Positions 45,744-53,358 of a DNA stretch of 53,358 bases are shown here, piece after piece; positions within the stretch are counted from its first letter, which is position 1, and the number at the start of each line of letters is the position of its first letter. The translations under genes were made by a program, and so were the position numbers. This DNA is from Syntrophobacteraceae bacterium (GTDB taxonomy: Bacteria > Desulfobacterota > Syntrophobacteria > Syntrophobacterales > Syntrophobacteraceae), in NCBI GenBank assembly GCA_025454175.1, contig JALOOX010000016.1, positions 1 through 53,358 of the forward strand, read 5' to 3'. The notes below the pieces were generated by a model that saw only the letters and a program-made list of their open reading frames with translations, searched no databases and was not told the origin of the DNA.

Positions 45744-46220
45744 TCAGACGTAATCGCCCCGACTCCACTTGATGGATTCAACATGTGAAAGCACACTCAG
45801 CTCCTGCCCCAGCTGAGCCAATGGATGGCCGGCGGGAAATCCTTCCACAAGGGACGCCAGTCTCTCGGATTCCGCTGCAAGCGATTTCAGCGACTCCTCG
45901 ATTTGTCCCAGGGCGACGGTCCCACTTTCAAGTCGAGCGCCGACCTCGCCCAGGGCACGCTCCAGCCGATCGACGTCCGGAAGGCTCAGAGGCCCCTGGC
46001 CGCCGAAATCAGCCGAATTCAGCGGGAGAAGGTGCGAAACGGCCCCGGCGCCCTCTGTCTTCTTGGGCGGCGGAGGATCACCGCCGGCCGGGCTCTGGGC
46101 ACCGGTCATCTCGCCCTCCAGTATTTCCTTGAATTCCTTTCCGAAAGCCGCCGAGGCTCCCTTGGTTTTCGAGCTCTCCAACGCGATTTGCTCACCGCCA
46201 CCGCAACTGCCGATTTTCAT
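45744..46220 (-). CDS. Uncharacterised conserved protein ending in SRGDYV
   Basis: A 158-residue soluble protein. After a polar, Pro-rich first half (SPAGGDPPPPKKTEGAGAV) come two helices (LERALGEVGARLESGTVALG and IEESLKSLAAESERLASLVE) and the end IKWSRGDYV. I recall short deltaproteobacterial proteins near flagellar or chemotaxis genes that end in a similar F/W-x-RGDY motif, but know no function. ATG 46220 gives MKIGSCGGGEQ; the open frame to 46310 overlaps no ribosome site. A non-coding gap follows upstream (46221-46643). Confidence 0.6.
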   Translation of the reverse strand: MKIGSCGGGEQIALESSKTKGASAAFGKEFKEILEGEMTGAQSPAGGDPPPPKKTEGAGAVSHLLPLNSADFGGQGPLSLPDVDRLERALGEVGARLESGTVALGQIEESLKSLAAESERLASLVEGFPAGHPLAQLGQELSVLSHVESIKWSRGDYV

Positions 46221-46501
46221 GGCCCGATTCTCCAGTCTATCTTCCCGATGTTCTCTTCGAAACCTCACAAACCATCCACAACACCTCAGGATCCACGATC
46301 CACACTTCAAAGCAAAAAAGCTGCCGTATCGTGCCCATCATGGAGCTTGTGGATCTGAATTCACGAATGTCGGATGATTGGTAGCTTAAAAAGATGGGGT
46401 CATGGAAAACAAACAGGATACTCGAGGTCTTTGCCGAGCATGCAACCCTCCCCGAATGGAGCATTATTTTCCGGTGAGCTGGCAGAACCTTCCAGGGAAC
46501 G

Positions 46502-46651
46502 GACCTGGATCATGACTAGAGCGTCCAAATTGGCTTTCGACTGTTGCCCGGTTCTTGACCCTCCTGAGCCCTCCGGGCTCGGGACGAGGCCAAAAACGGG
46601 ACACGAAATTCAGGCGATTTTGCCACTTTTTGGACGACCTGGATCATGACT
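46502..46651. repeat. 16-bp direct repeat pair flanking 118 bases
   Basis: GACCTGGATCATGACT occurs at 46502-46517 and again at 46636-46651. The second copy contains the stop codon of the histidine kinase gene. Between them lie 118 bases with a hairpin GAGCCC-TCC-GGGCTC (46566-46580) and no gene. The whole 46221-46643 gap carries no other feature that I can support. Duplication or a small element is possible. Confidence 0.6.
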
Positions 46652-47480
46652 GTTCCGGCAGGAAGATCTCCAGCAGCGCAACGGACTCGGCTCCTTCCCT
46701 CGCCAGCGAGAGTCGCACGCCGTAGGGCTTGAGGAGAGTGCGAACGGCGAACAGACCGAAACCGAAGTGGGATTCCAGGTCGTCACTTTCAAGGACCTCT
46801 CTCGGCCAGCCGCTGTAGAAAAGCTGGCAGAGCTCTTCAACCCTCAGCGGATCAAAACCGATTCCCGTATCCCGGATGGAAATCCGAATCAGTGGTCCTT
46901 CCCTCGATGACTCGATGGTGATTCGTTTTTCCTCGACCCCGGTGAGAGCAAGCAGTGCATTGCGGATCAGGTGCATCAGCGCGGGGACCAACGCTCGTCC
47001 AGGGATGTGGACCGGTGGCAGGTTCTCCTCGAGCTGGAGCCTCACCTCAACCCGATGCTTGAAGAAGAGGTCGGATCTAAACGCCTTGGCCAGCTTGTCG
47101 AGGGCAAAAGTGATGTCCACATCCGAGGTGCCGATCAGCATTTCATGAACGATGCTGAAATCCTGAAGCATCTCGGAAAGCACCGCGATCTGCTGCATCA
47201 GACGCTGAAGACGGTCTCGCTGTTTGGTCCGCAGGGCTGCACAGTCGTCCCCCGCCCGCGTCCACGCTTCCTCGAAGAATGTATCCAGCTGCTCCTGCCC
47301 ATTCGTCAGCATCTCGCCCAGCATCGATAGATTGTGCAGTGGGCCATTGATGTTGTGAATGAGGCCCCTGATGAGTCTCGATGTATGACCCAGGCGGTCC
47401 TTTTCCATCAACGCGGCCAGCCAGGCTGCCTCGTCGCGGTTGCCGGTGCCGTTCATCTGCTCAGCCCTATCCTCTTCCAT
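46644..47480 (-). CDS. Soluble histidine kinase without sensor domain
   Basis: A 278-residue cytoplasmic kinase. The dimerisation part has H42 in GLIHNINGPLH, the N box is HLIRNALLAL (170-179), G1 is DTGIGFD (204-210) and G2 HFGFGLF (238-244). No transmembrane or input domain is seen, so it must receive signals from partners. ATG 47480 is preferred as GAGGTG lies just before it; an earlier start at 47507 has no such site. It follows a receiver/HD-GYP protein by about 55 bases and may phosphorylate it, or the sigma-54 activator at 432. Confidence 0.88.
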   Translation of the reverse strand: MEEDRAEQMNGTGNRDEAAWLAALMEKDRLGHTSRLIRGLIHNINGPLHNLSMLGEMLTNGQEQLDTFFEEAWTRAGDDCAALRTKQRDRLQRLMQQIAVLSEMLQDFSIVHEMLIGTSDVDITFALDKLAKAFRSDLFFKHRVEVRLQLEENLPPVHIPGRALVPALMHLIRNALLALTGVEEKRITIESSREGPLIRISIRDTGIGFDPLRVEELCQLFYSGWPREVLESDDLESHFGFGLFAVRTLLKPYGVRLSLAREGAESVALLEIFLPEQS

Positions 47481-47534
47481 TGCGCCCCACCTCGGATCCG
47501 CCGCCATCGACCAGCCAGGCTGGTCGGAGCATGC

Positions 47535-49058
47535 TCATTCTCCGCTCCCGGAAGATCTGAACCAGTCCACGAAAGCATCCACAACTTCCGCATCGAACTG
47601 CTTCGACCGATTGGCCTTGAGCTCCCGCAAGGCCTCGTCCCTCGACATCGCATTTCGATAAGCCCGCTTGGATGTCATGGCATCGTATGAATCGGCAACC
47701 ATGATGATCCTGGCCAGCAGGGGAATCTCATGCCTGGATAATCCATCAGGATACCCCCCCCCATCCCACCTCTCGTGGTGATGGCGGATGATGGCGCGCT
47801 CCTCGGGCGAGAGGCCGAGCTCAGAAACGATGGTCTCGCCAATCACTGGATGCTTCTTGATGAGCTCGAGCTCGTCCGCGGTGAGAGCCCCCGCTTTGTT
47901 GAGAATGCTGTCGGCTATACCGATCTTTCCGATGTCGTGCAGGTACCCCACGGTCTGGAGAGCTTCGATCTCCGTCATGGAGCAGCCCATGGCCAGCCCT
48001 ATGGAGTGGGCATAGTAGGTCACCCTCTCGGAGTGCTTGCCGGTGTAAAGGTCCTTGGCCTCGAGCGCGTTCACCAGGGAGCGGAGAATCGCGTAAAAGT
48101 TGTTGATCATGCTCTCGTACAAGGCCATGTTCTCAATGGCCAGCGCGGCCTTTTTGACCAGGAAGTCGAGGAGCTTCACCTCCGCCCGCACCGGCCCTCT
48201 TCCACCCCCATTGAAGGACGCCGCCAGGAACCCGAACAGCTCGCCTCGAATGCGCAAGGGCCAGCACGAAAAAGCCTCCTTCACTCCGGCGGAGCCTCCC
48301 GGCTCCCCGGGTCTCAACAGGTCATCCAGGGGCAGCACTACATGACCACCCGCCCGGCCCAAAACCTCCCTCAGACCTTCGCTGGGGAGGTCAAACAGGC
48401 GGGGCCCCGCATAATAGCCCTCCAGGCCGCAATCAGAAATCAGAATCATGTGCTGATGATCCGGGGGCAGGATGAAGAAACCCGTCTTCTTCCCGTCCGT
48501 CACGCGGGAAGCAATCTTCACGATTTTCGGGTAGAGGTCCTCGCTGGATCTTATTTCGTCGATCTCGCCGGCTATCTCGAAGAGCCGCACCTGCTCGGCG
48601 ATGCTATCCTGAAGCTCCCGGTTCACCACCTCGAGCTGCTTGCGTGTCTGGCATTCCAGCTTCAGGCTGAGGTTCTCGAGGAGCAGCTTCCTCTCCTTGG
48701 TCACCCGCTCGAGGGCCAGCGCCATGTCCTGGACCGTAAAGGGCTTCGGGAGGAAGTCCGAAGCCCCCTTTCTCATGGCCTCAATGGTATAGTTCATGGT
48801 ACTGTAACCGCTCATCATGACAACCGGAAGCGCTGGATCCCTCGCCTTGATGAGATCCAGAAGCTCGAGTCCATCGATGTCGGGCAGTTTGAGATCGATG
48901 AAGGCGCAGTCAAAATACTCCGAAAGGGAGCCATTGAACCAGTTGACCACCTCGGAGCCCGAGGCGCAAACCTGCACTTTCTCGTGGTCCAACTGCTGCA
49001 AGTACTCCCTGAGCAGCTCACTCAGAATCGCATCATCCTCAACAATCAAGATTTTCAT
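47535..49058 (-). CDS. Receiver-GAF-HD-GYP response regulator (c-di-GMP phosphodiesterase)
   Basis: A 507-residue protein. The receiver (1-120) has D55 in FIDLKLPDIDG and K105 in LPKPF. A GAF-like sensor covers about 155-312. The HD-GYP domain (about 320-500) has HDIGK (374-378), HHHERWDGGGYP (426-437) and VADSYDAMTSKRAYR, so catalytic residues are intact and hydrolysis of cyclic di-GMP is expected. It shares one base with the preceding gene (TGATG). c-di-GMP usually decides between motility and attachment, in keeping with the context. Confidence 0.95.
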   Translation of the reverse strand: MKILIVEDDAILSELLREYLQQLDHEKVQVCASGSEVVNWFNGSLSEYFDCAFIDLKLPDIDGLELLDLIKARDPALPVVMMSGYSTMNYTIEAMRKGASDFLPKPFTVQDMALALERVTKERKLLLENLSLKLECQTRKQLEVVNRELQDSIAEQVRLFEIAGEIDEIRSSEDLYPKIVKIASRVTDGKKTGFFILPPDHQHMILISDCGLEGYYAGPRLFDLPSEGLREVLGRAGGHVVLPLDDLLRPGEPGGSAGVKEAFSCWPLRIRGELFGFLAASFNGGGRGPVRAEVKLLDFLVKKAALAIENMALYESMINNFYAILRSLVNALEAKDLYTGKHSERVTYYAHSIGLAMGCSMTEIEALQTVGYLHDIGKIGIADSILNKAGALTADELELIKKHPVIGETIVSELGLSPEERAIIRHHHERWDGGGYPDGLSRHEIPLLARIIMVADSYDAMTSKRAYRNAMSRDEALRELKANRSKQFDAEVVDAFVDWFRSSGSGE

Positions 49059-49747
49059 CAGGAGACAGACCTTAACTGTTTGATGATGATTTGTTTCAGT
49101 ACATCAAATTCACTTTCCGAAATGGCCCCCTCGCGCCTGAGCTCGCTGAGACGCTCGAGCTGAGACAGCATCCTCGAGGAGGAATGCGCAGAGGAGTCAT
49201 AGCAGAAGAGGGGCAGGGCCGGCTGTGAAAGGACATAGTAGCCGTCCTTGGCCACGGAATGACCGGTCTTGGTTGATTCCCCGTCTTCCATCACCTGCGA
49301 CCGGGTCTCCAGGATCTTGAGGTTCTGGTATGCGGTTTCAAGCTCGCCCAGAAGCTTGCTTTTTTCCTTGAGGGTCCTGATCTTCTCCACGGCGTTTCGT
49401 GCGACTACGGTGATTCTTTCGACGGAGAATGGTTTTTGAACATAATCATAGGCACCTTGCTGAATGGCTTTGATGGCGCTCTCAAGACTACCAAATCCTG
49501 TTATTATTATCGATACTATATTGTTGTTGATTTGTCGAGCAAGATTGATCAATGAAAGTCCATCCAACTTAGGCATATTAAGATCAGTGATCAAGACTTC
49601 AATCTTATTTTCCTTAATTAAAGAGAGAGCCTCCATTCCATCAGAAGCTAAATATATTTTCACATTGTCTGTTTCAATCGAGTCTTTAATCAATCCCCTG
49701 CAAAGGTCATCGTCATCAGCTACAAGTATTCTGACTGTGTTTTCCAA
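49058..49747 (-). CDS. Response regulator with C-terminal SHOCT domain
   Basis: A 229-residue protein. The receiver (about 1-122) has acidic D11-D14, D55 in TDLNMPKLDG and K105 in VQKPF. A coiled linker (125-150) leads to a C-terminal SHOCT motif (LERLSELRREGAISESEFDV, about 197-216). No DNA-binding domain is seen. It starts at TTG 49747 with AGGTG five bases before; no ATG near it fits. The 5' third is AT-rich, unlike its own 3' part. It is first of a three-gene signalling operon. Confidence 0.85.
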   Translation of the reverse strand: MENTVRILVADDDDLCRGLIKDSIETDNVKIYLASDGMEALSLIKENKIEVLITDLNMPKLDGLSLINLARQINNNIVSIIITGFGSLESAIKAIQQGAYDYVQKPFSVERITVVARNAVEKIRTLKEKSKLLGELETAYQNLKILETRSQVMEDGESTKTGHSVAKDGYYVLSQPALPLFCYDSSAHSSSRMLSQLERLSELRREGAISESEFDVLKQIIIKQLRSVS

Positions 49748-49762
49748 TAGTACACCTATAAT

Positions 49763-49776
49763 ATATCAATTGATAT
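49763..49776. promoter_or_regulatory. 14-bp palindrome upstream of the SHOCT regulator
   Basis: ATATCAATTGATAT (49763-49776) is a perfect palindrome 16 bases before the gene's start, in a very AT-rich stretch that would also hold its promoter. The half ATATCAATT recurs at 45618-45626 upstream of cheR. A repressor or nucleoid-protein site is possible; nothing more can be seen. Confidence 0.35.
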
Positions 49777-49829
49777 CATATCAGTTAGGCACTACCTGGC
49801 GTGACGTGACCTGACCCCGATAGACTCTA

Positions 49830-49920
49830 GGAGGTTGTCCGATCAATGCCTCTGGAACGTCATCCCGGCTTTCGCCGGGATGACAACGGAAGGCGATGAG
49901 CCCCTTCTCGGACAGCCTCC
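49830..49920. repeat. MITE/REP-like element with terminal inverted repeats
   Basis: GGAGGTTGTCCGA (49830-49842) and TCGGACAGCCTCC (49908-49920) are inverted repeats matching at 12 of 13 bases. Inside is a perfect 11-bp hairpin, GTCATCCCGGC (49859-49869), loop TTTC, GCCGGGATGAC (49874-49884). The core resembles short palindromic repeats found in many proteobacterial intergenic regions. It lies between the lipoprotein gene and the SHOCT regulator and could also end transcription of the former. Confidence 0.6.
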
Positions 49921-49995
49921 CAGTCAACATGTTTCCACAGGATCCACGGCGGACGGCATCCGATAATTCGGTGCCCTTTCAAGGGCTCTTTAGAC

Positions 49996-50715
49996 TTATT
50001 TCCCCCAGGGGGCGGAAGCCGCACCGGCCGAAGACGCAAGGAATCTTGCGTGCTGGACGGCCAGCATCTCGGCAAGTTGACGAAAGCGGAGTGCCGGCTG
50101 CCCCTCCAGGATGTTCCAAACCAGATCGATGTCAGCTCCGGGCTCCGACGTCGCCCTTTGTCGAAGCCCCACGAGAAGCCTCCCCGTGTCCACCTCCAGA
50201 AGGCTAACCCTCACCTGCAGCTCCGTTGGCATGGCCCCCGAGCTCTCCAGCAGGGAGACCAGCTCAGGCACAAGGACGAGGTCACACTCCTCCCCGCGGC
50301 CCAACCGGATGGCATCTTCAGTGGAAGCAGCACCGAAGTCGAGTGGCTTGATTCTGGTGAAGGGCCCCTCCTGGAAGAGCTTCTCAAGGTAAACACGATT
50401 CAGCCATTCCACCGCACCCGTCGCATGTGCCGGAGCGGTGAAGCTCGCAACCCCGGTGGTTTTGTGAAGGTAGGCCGAGAGCGGCGCCACTGCCAGGACC
50501 TCCGGCGGACTACAATTCACGCCGCGGGAGGTTGGAGCACGCAGATGGGCACAGGACGTCATGGCCAATGCGATCAAGATCAGGAGCATCCCGAACAGGG
50601 CCAGTTCTGCCGGGCGCAAGTCCTTAACCGGTCGCTGGCCTCCAAGCTCGAGCTTGGGAGCCAGCTGATCCGGGCGGTCATTTCCGCCCGAGTGTACTGG
50701 CTTCTTCATGGACAC
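49996..50715 (-). CDS. Putative lipoprotein of unknown function
   Basis: A 239-residue protein. A hydrophobic stretch (about 38-54, LALFGMLLILIALAMTSC) ends in Cys55 with a weak lipobox (MTSC), after an unusually long polar start. The rest shows alternating strands and helices (CDLVLVPELVSLLESSG, LQVRVSLLEVDTGRLLVGLR) as in PelC/CsgG-type outer-membrane lipoproteins; the resemblance is by eye. GTG 50715 starts the frame, with an ATG two codons later. No neighbour gives a function. A 325-base gap (50716-51040) to rfbD holds no gene or clear site. Confidence 0.6.
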   Translation of the reverse strand: MSMKKPVHSGGNDRPDQLAPKLELGGQRPVKDLRPAELALFGMLLILIALAMTSCAHLRAPTSRGVNCSPPEVLAVAPLSAYLHKTTGVASFTAPAHATGAVEWLNRVYLEKLFQEGPFTRIKPLDFGAASTEDAIRLGRGEECDLVLVPELVSLLESSGAMPTELQVRVSLLEVDTGRLLVGLRQRATSEPGADIDLVWNILEGQPALRFRQLAEMLAVQHARFLASSAGAASAPWGK

Positions 50716-51040
50716 TAAACGCCTCGCTCGTCGGGGTGGCTGCTTGAAAATGGCGGCGGAATGTTCCCGGCTCGGCGGATTCGAGCCGGACTGCGCGGCG
50801 GAATGACTTGATTTCTATCCATGCCTGTCTGTAGACTACCTCCCCGGCATATGGGACAAACGGCGCGCCACCCCAAGGGGGGACGAGGCCGTTCCGATGC
50901 TCCCCGTTCAGACACGAGAAATCCGTTTTGCAAGAACTCGGCCGGGGAGGGATGGATATGAAGGGGATTACCCTGACTCCCCGGAGCCGAGGCGTCCATC
51001 GGAGTCCAATCCCGCTGCGGCAGTCATGGAGGGCTGAACT

Positions 51041-51943
51041 TTGAAAACAGCTGTGATCGGCAGCCTTGGAATGCTGGCCAGAGATCTGTGCGGTCTGCTG
51101 AAAGCTCGGGGACACGAAGTGATCGAGCTGGACCTTCCGGACCTGGACATCCGCGAGGAGGATCAGGTTTTCCGGACCTTGAGCCGGGGGTCTCCCGAAG
51201 CCGTGGTCAACTGCGCGGCCTATACCAACGTGGATCAGGCGGAATCGGAATCCGGGCTGGCATACGCCGTCAACCGCGACGGCGCCCTGTACGTCGCAAA
51301 AGCCTGCTCCAACATGCGGATTCCCCTGATCCACACTTCGACGGATTATGTTTTTGACGGTAATGCCACAGCACCTTACAGCGAAGAAGACGAGCCCCAC
51401 CCACTGGGCGTTTATGGCATGAGCAAGCTCGATGGCGAGAACGCCGTCCGGTCAACCGCCAGTCAGCATTACATCGTTCGCACAGCCTGGCTCTATGGCG
51501 TCGGTGGGAAGAATTTCGTCAAGACCATATTGCATCATGCGAGGACCAAACCGGAGCTCAGGGTAGTGGCCGATCAATACGGGTGCCCGACCTGGACCAT
51601 GGTCCTGGCCGAAGGGCTGAGCGCATTTCTGGAGCGCGTGGCCGAGGGGAAGCCCGCGCCCTGGGGGACTTATCACTGCTGCGGCAAGGTCATCGCGACC
51701 TGGCACGAGCTGGCCGAGTTGATCATTGACGAAGGGCGCAAGCATGAGCCTTTGAGGGCGGAACGGGTGGTTCCGATCACGACCGCGGAGTATCCCACCG
51801 CAGCCAAAAGGCCTCACCATTCGGCCCTCGATTGTCAGAAAATTGAAAGAGCGTTGGGAATCAAACCTCCAGCCTGGCAGACAAGCCTGAAGCTTATGCT
51901 GGAGAGGCTTTATGAGGCACCGGGCGCATGGTGCAAGAATTGA
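51041..51943 (+). CDS. rfbD: dTDP-4-dehydrorhamnose reductase (RfbD/RmlD)
   Basis: A 300-residue NADPH-dependent short-chain dehydrogenase that makes dTDP-L-rhamnose. The nucleotide loop reads GSLGMLARDL (8-17), near GxxGxxG; the STDYVFDG motif and the catalytic pair YGMSK are present. TTG 51041 starts the frame, with GGAGGG at 51028-51033. Other rml genes are not in the window. Placed between flagellar accessory genes, it may serve flagellin glycosylation or O-antigen synthesis (inference). Confidence 0.9.
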   Translation: MKTAVIGSLGMLARDLCGLLKARGHEVIELDLPDLDIREEDQVFRTLSRGSPEAVVNCAAYTNVDQAESESGLAYAVNRDGALYVAKACSNMRIPLIHTSTDYVFDGNATAPYSEEDEPHPLGVYGMSKLDGENAVRSTASQHYIVRTAWLYGVGGKNFVKTILHHARTKPELRVVADQYGCPTWTMVLAEGLSAFLERVAEGKPAPWGTYHCCGKVIATWHELAELIIDEGRKHEPLRAERVVPITTAEYPTAAKRPHHSALDCQKIERALGIKPPAWQTSLKLMLERLYEAPGAWCKN

Positions 51944-52048
51944 CGGCATTCTCCGCCACCCATGAGGGATTGGGCGAGAAGGACGAAATACCGCTCCTGG
52001 CTTTCAGGGCAACCGGGGATTCACCACGAAGCAGCTGGCTCTTTTCTC

Positions 52049-52447
52049 TCAAGCCTTCTGGTGGAACAAAACCCCTCGAAGCTCACTGAGCTTGTCTTTG
52101 AGGTCGAGAAGCTCTTCGGGCGGCAGCTGCCGGATGAGATCACCCGTTTCGCGGTTCATGACCTGGACCACCATCTCTCCCGTCTTCTCATGGATTTCAA
52201 ACGAGAGCTGGATATTGAGGTTATCCAGGTAATCCTGCACCTCTTCCACCAGCCTGATGGTTTTTCCGGACTCCCCGTGCGGAGCATTTCCATCCTGTGG
52301 CTTCCTTTCGCTGCTGAAAGCCTTGGTGCCCCCGCTCGCATTGGGTCTGACCGGCGGCTGAATGAGCGGAGGCTCGTTCAGATCATGGTTTTGCCGGACC
52401 CATGATTCGGCCGGAATCGGTTGTATTTCGCGCAGCTTCGCTTCCAT
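52049..52447 (-). CDS. flaG: Flagellar protein FlaG
   Basis: A 132-residue FlaG-family protein. The first 60 residues are polar; the domain (about 63-125) contains VEEVQDYLDNLNIQLSFEIH, VVQVMNRETGDLIRQLPPEE and LLDLKDKL, the family hallmark. FlaG affects filament length. AAAGGGG precedes the ATG at 52447, and a sigma-28 promoter lies 45-72 bases upstream of it. Confidence 0.93.
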   Translation of the reverse strand: MEAKLREIQPIPAESWVRQNHDLNEPPLIQPPVRPNASGGTKAFSSERKPQDGNAPHGESGKTIRLVEEVQDYLDNLNIQLSFEIHEKTGEMVVQVMNRETGDLIRQLPPEELLDLKDKLSELRGVLFHQKA

Positions 52448-52491
52448 TCGAAACCCCTTTGCTCAAGGAATTGAGTAACTTCACACTCCCA

Positions 52492-52519
52492 TATTCGGCG
52501 GGACCCGGGATCATCTTGA
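52492..52519 (-). promoter_or_regulatory. Sigma-28 (FliA) promoter of flaG
   Basis: On the minus strand: TCAAGATG (52519-52512), 12 bases, GCCGAATA (52499-52492). It shares TCAAG and CCGA at the same spacing with the flgN and flgM promoters; the last three -10 bases are shifted. It gives a leader of about 40 bases to flaG. Confidence 0.6.
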
Positions 52520-52607
52520 ATGAATAGACCACATGGAGCATGGCTTTACCGAAGGGGTGGGCCTTGGACGCTTGAGGGAATTGCCGAGAGCCTCACTGCC
52601 GGCGGCT

Positions 52608-53030
52608 TCAGCTTTTGACGCGATAGGCCTGCAACGCTTTCTGGGATTGCCGAATGGCGGACAATTCCGTTTCCACCTCGATCATCCGACGGCCGAGCAC
52701 ATTCATGCATTTTTGAATCTCGGCATCGAGATCCTTCATGCCACCGATGATGTTCGATTCAGTGACGAATCCCGCATCCTCGTCAACGGACGGCGAGGTG
52801 CCGGCCCCCCGGGAGCCATCTTCCGCGACCAGCTCATTGCGCAAGGCACTCAGTCGGGCATCAAACTCCCTCAACATGCCATTCAGAGCCTTCGAGCGGT
52901 CAGCACAGCCTTCGGAGATCTGCCGCACGATCTGACGCAGCTCGGAAAGGAGAGCGGGAGCCGACTGCTGTTTTTCGACCTTCAAAGGCAATCCCTTGTA
53001 CGTCCCCAAAACGGTACCGAGGAGAGGCAT
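52608..53030 (-). CDS. Unknown flagellar accessory protein between fliS and flaG (FliT-like position)
   Basis: A 140-residue helical protein with no membrane segment. It has a first helical part (ALLSELRQIVRQISEGCADR, then LNGMLREFDARLSALRNELV), a disordered middle (SRGAGTSPSVDEDAG) and a coiled-coil end (AEIQKCMNVLGRRMIEVETE). Position between fliS and flaG is that of fliT-type chaperones, but I see no sequence motif to prove it. The gap to flaG is 160 bases and carries the sigma-28 promoter of flaG. The gap to fliS is 81 bases. Confidence 0.7.
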   Translation of the reverse strand: MPLLGTVLGTYKGLPLKVEKQQSAPALLSELRQIVRQISEGCADRSKALNGMLREFDARLSALRNELVAEDGSRGAGTSPSVDEDAGFVTESNIIGGMKDLDAEIQKCMNVLGRRMIEVETELSAIRQSQKALQAYRVKS

Positions 53031-53111
53031 CGCTCAAAACCCTGCTCTCCTCCAGCGAGGAGACGCCCCGCGGGCGGCACCAGGGTCGCGGACCGGGAGT
53101 GACCCGAGCCT

Positions 53112-53358
53112 TTAGGCCCTCACCCCCCAGTTTCTGGATTCCAGCTCCGCCCCAAGAGACGAGAACTGGGAGGAAGTCTTGCGCACATGCTCCCAGGCTT
53201 CCTTGAGCTCGGCCAGCATCTTAATGATATGAGTGTATATGCTGGTATCCTTTGAGTTGTTGATAACCATCAGCTCTCGCAGCATGAAGTTGTAGATCTT
53301 ACTTAAATTGACGGATATTTCACCGCCTCTTTCATAATCCAGCCCAAGCAGGAGCTCG
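53112..53358 (-). CDS. fliS: Flagellin export chaperone FliS (partial, N-terminus beyond the window)
   Basis: The last 81 residues of a protein read on the minus strand, ending at TAA 53114-53112. The segment LLLGLDYERGGEISVNLSKI, then YNFMLRELMVINNSKDTSIY and LAELKEAWEHVR match the C-terminal helices of FliS, which binds the flagellin C-terminus. The upstream fliD and fliC usually nearby would lie past the window edge. Confidence 0.9.
   Translation of the reverse strand, partial: ELLLGLDYERGGEISVNLSKIYNFMLRELMVINNSKDTSIYTHIIKMLAELKEAWEHVRKTSSQFSSLGAELESRNWGVRA

Noticed and set aside
46374..46649. Plus-strand frame of 91 codons in the gap beside the kinase
   Set aside because: No ribosome site, no domain, runs through the repeat pair and over the kinase 3' end.
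50715..50999. Minus-strand frame of 94 codons in the gap before rfbD
   Set aside because: Pro/Arg/Gly-rich without domain or start context; likely chance in GC-rich DNA.

Overview
The window is a near-complete flagellar and chemotaxis island from a GC-rich Gram-negative bacterium. L- and P-ring genes (flgA, flgH, flgI) show an outer membrane. The sigma-54/sigma-28 control, the flhF-flhG-fliA block, a short Cys-rich protein and a small FlgM partner of the type seen in sulfate-reducing deltaproteobacteria suggest Desulfobacterota (the old Deltaproteobacteria), perhaps near Syntrophobacter. That placement is inference from gene content and recall, not a database match.

Layout, plus strand. A sigma-54 activator with an intact receiver (432-1817), a secreted TPR protein (2090-4429) and a second sigma-54 activator with a dead receiver (4453-5790) come first. 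Then flgB-flgC-fliE-fliF-fliG-fliH-fliI-fliJ and a MotE-like gene (5962-13035); fliK-flgD and a short hook gene (13247-16925), closed by a strong hairpin; fliL-M-N-O-P-Q-R-flhB-flhA-flhF-flhG-fliA plus two accessory membrane proteins (17286-28872); flgF-G-A-H-I-J (29062-33980); and flgN-flgK-flgL (34046-36765).

Layout, minus strand. A flgM operon (37491 to 36894); a chemotaxis run read from cheR to cheD, cheY-like, cheX-like, cheB, cheY, cheA and cheZ (45594 to 38054); an uncharacterised conserved gene (46220 to 45744); a signalling trio of receiver-SHOCT, receiver-GAF-HD-GYP and soluble histidine kinase (49747 to 46644); a putative lipoprotein (50715 to 49996); and a filament-accessory operon fliS (cut by the window end), an unknown gene and flaG. 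Two plus-strand genes break this run: a small Cys-rich protein (37740) and an rfbD-like dTDP-rhamnose gene (51041).

Regulation can be read directly. Five sites with the exact GG-N10-GC geometry of -24/-12 promoters lie before the TPR gene, flgB, fliK, fliL and flgF. Three sites of the form TCAAG-N15-RCCGA lie before flgN, the flgM operon and flaG and fit sigma-28 (FliA). The expected hierarchy is: activators plus sigma-54 build the basal body, hook and FliA; FlgM leaves through the finished hook; FliA then transcribes the late genes. The stator genes motA/motB, fliC, fliD, cheW, chemoreceptors and csrA/fliW are not in the window.

The best leads are the CheZ with an N-terminal Hpt-like domain, a CheA without a recognisable P2 but with two extra short repeats, a hook protein of FlgG size, an FlhF with an altered G3 motif, a possible hairpin switch in front of flgM, a structured flgB leader, and several unnamed small proteins fixed among flagellar genes.
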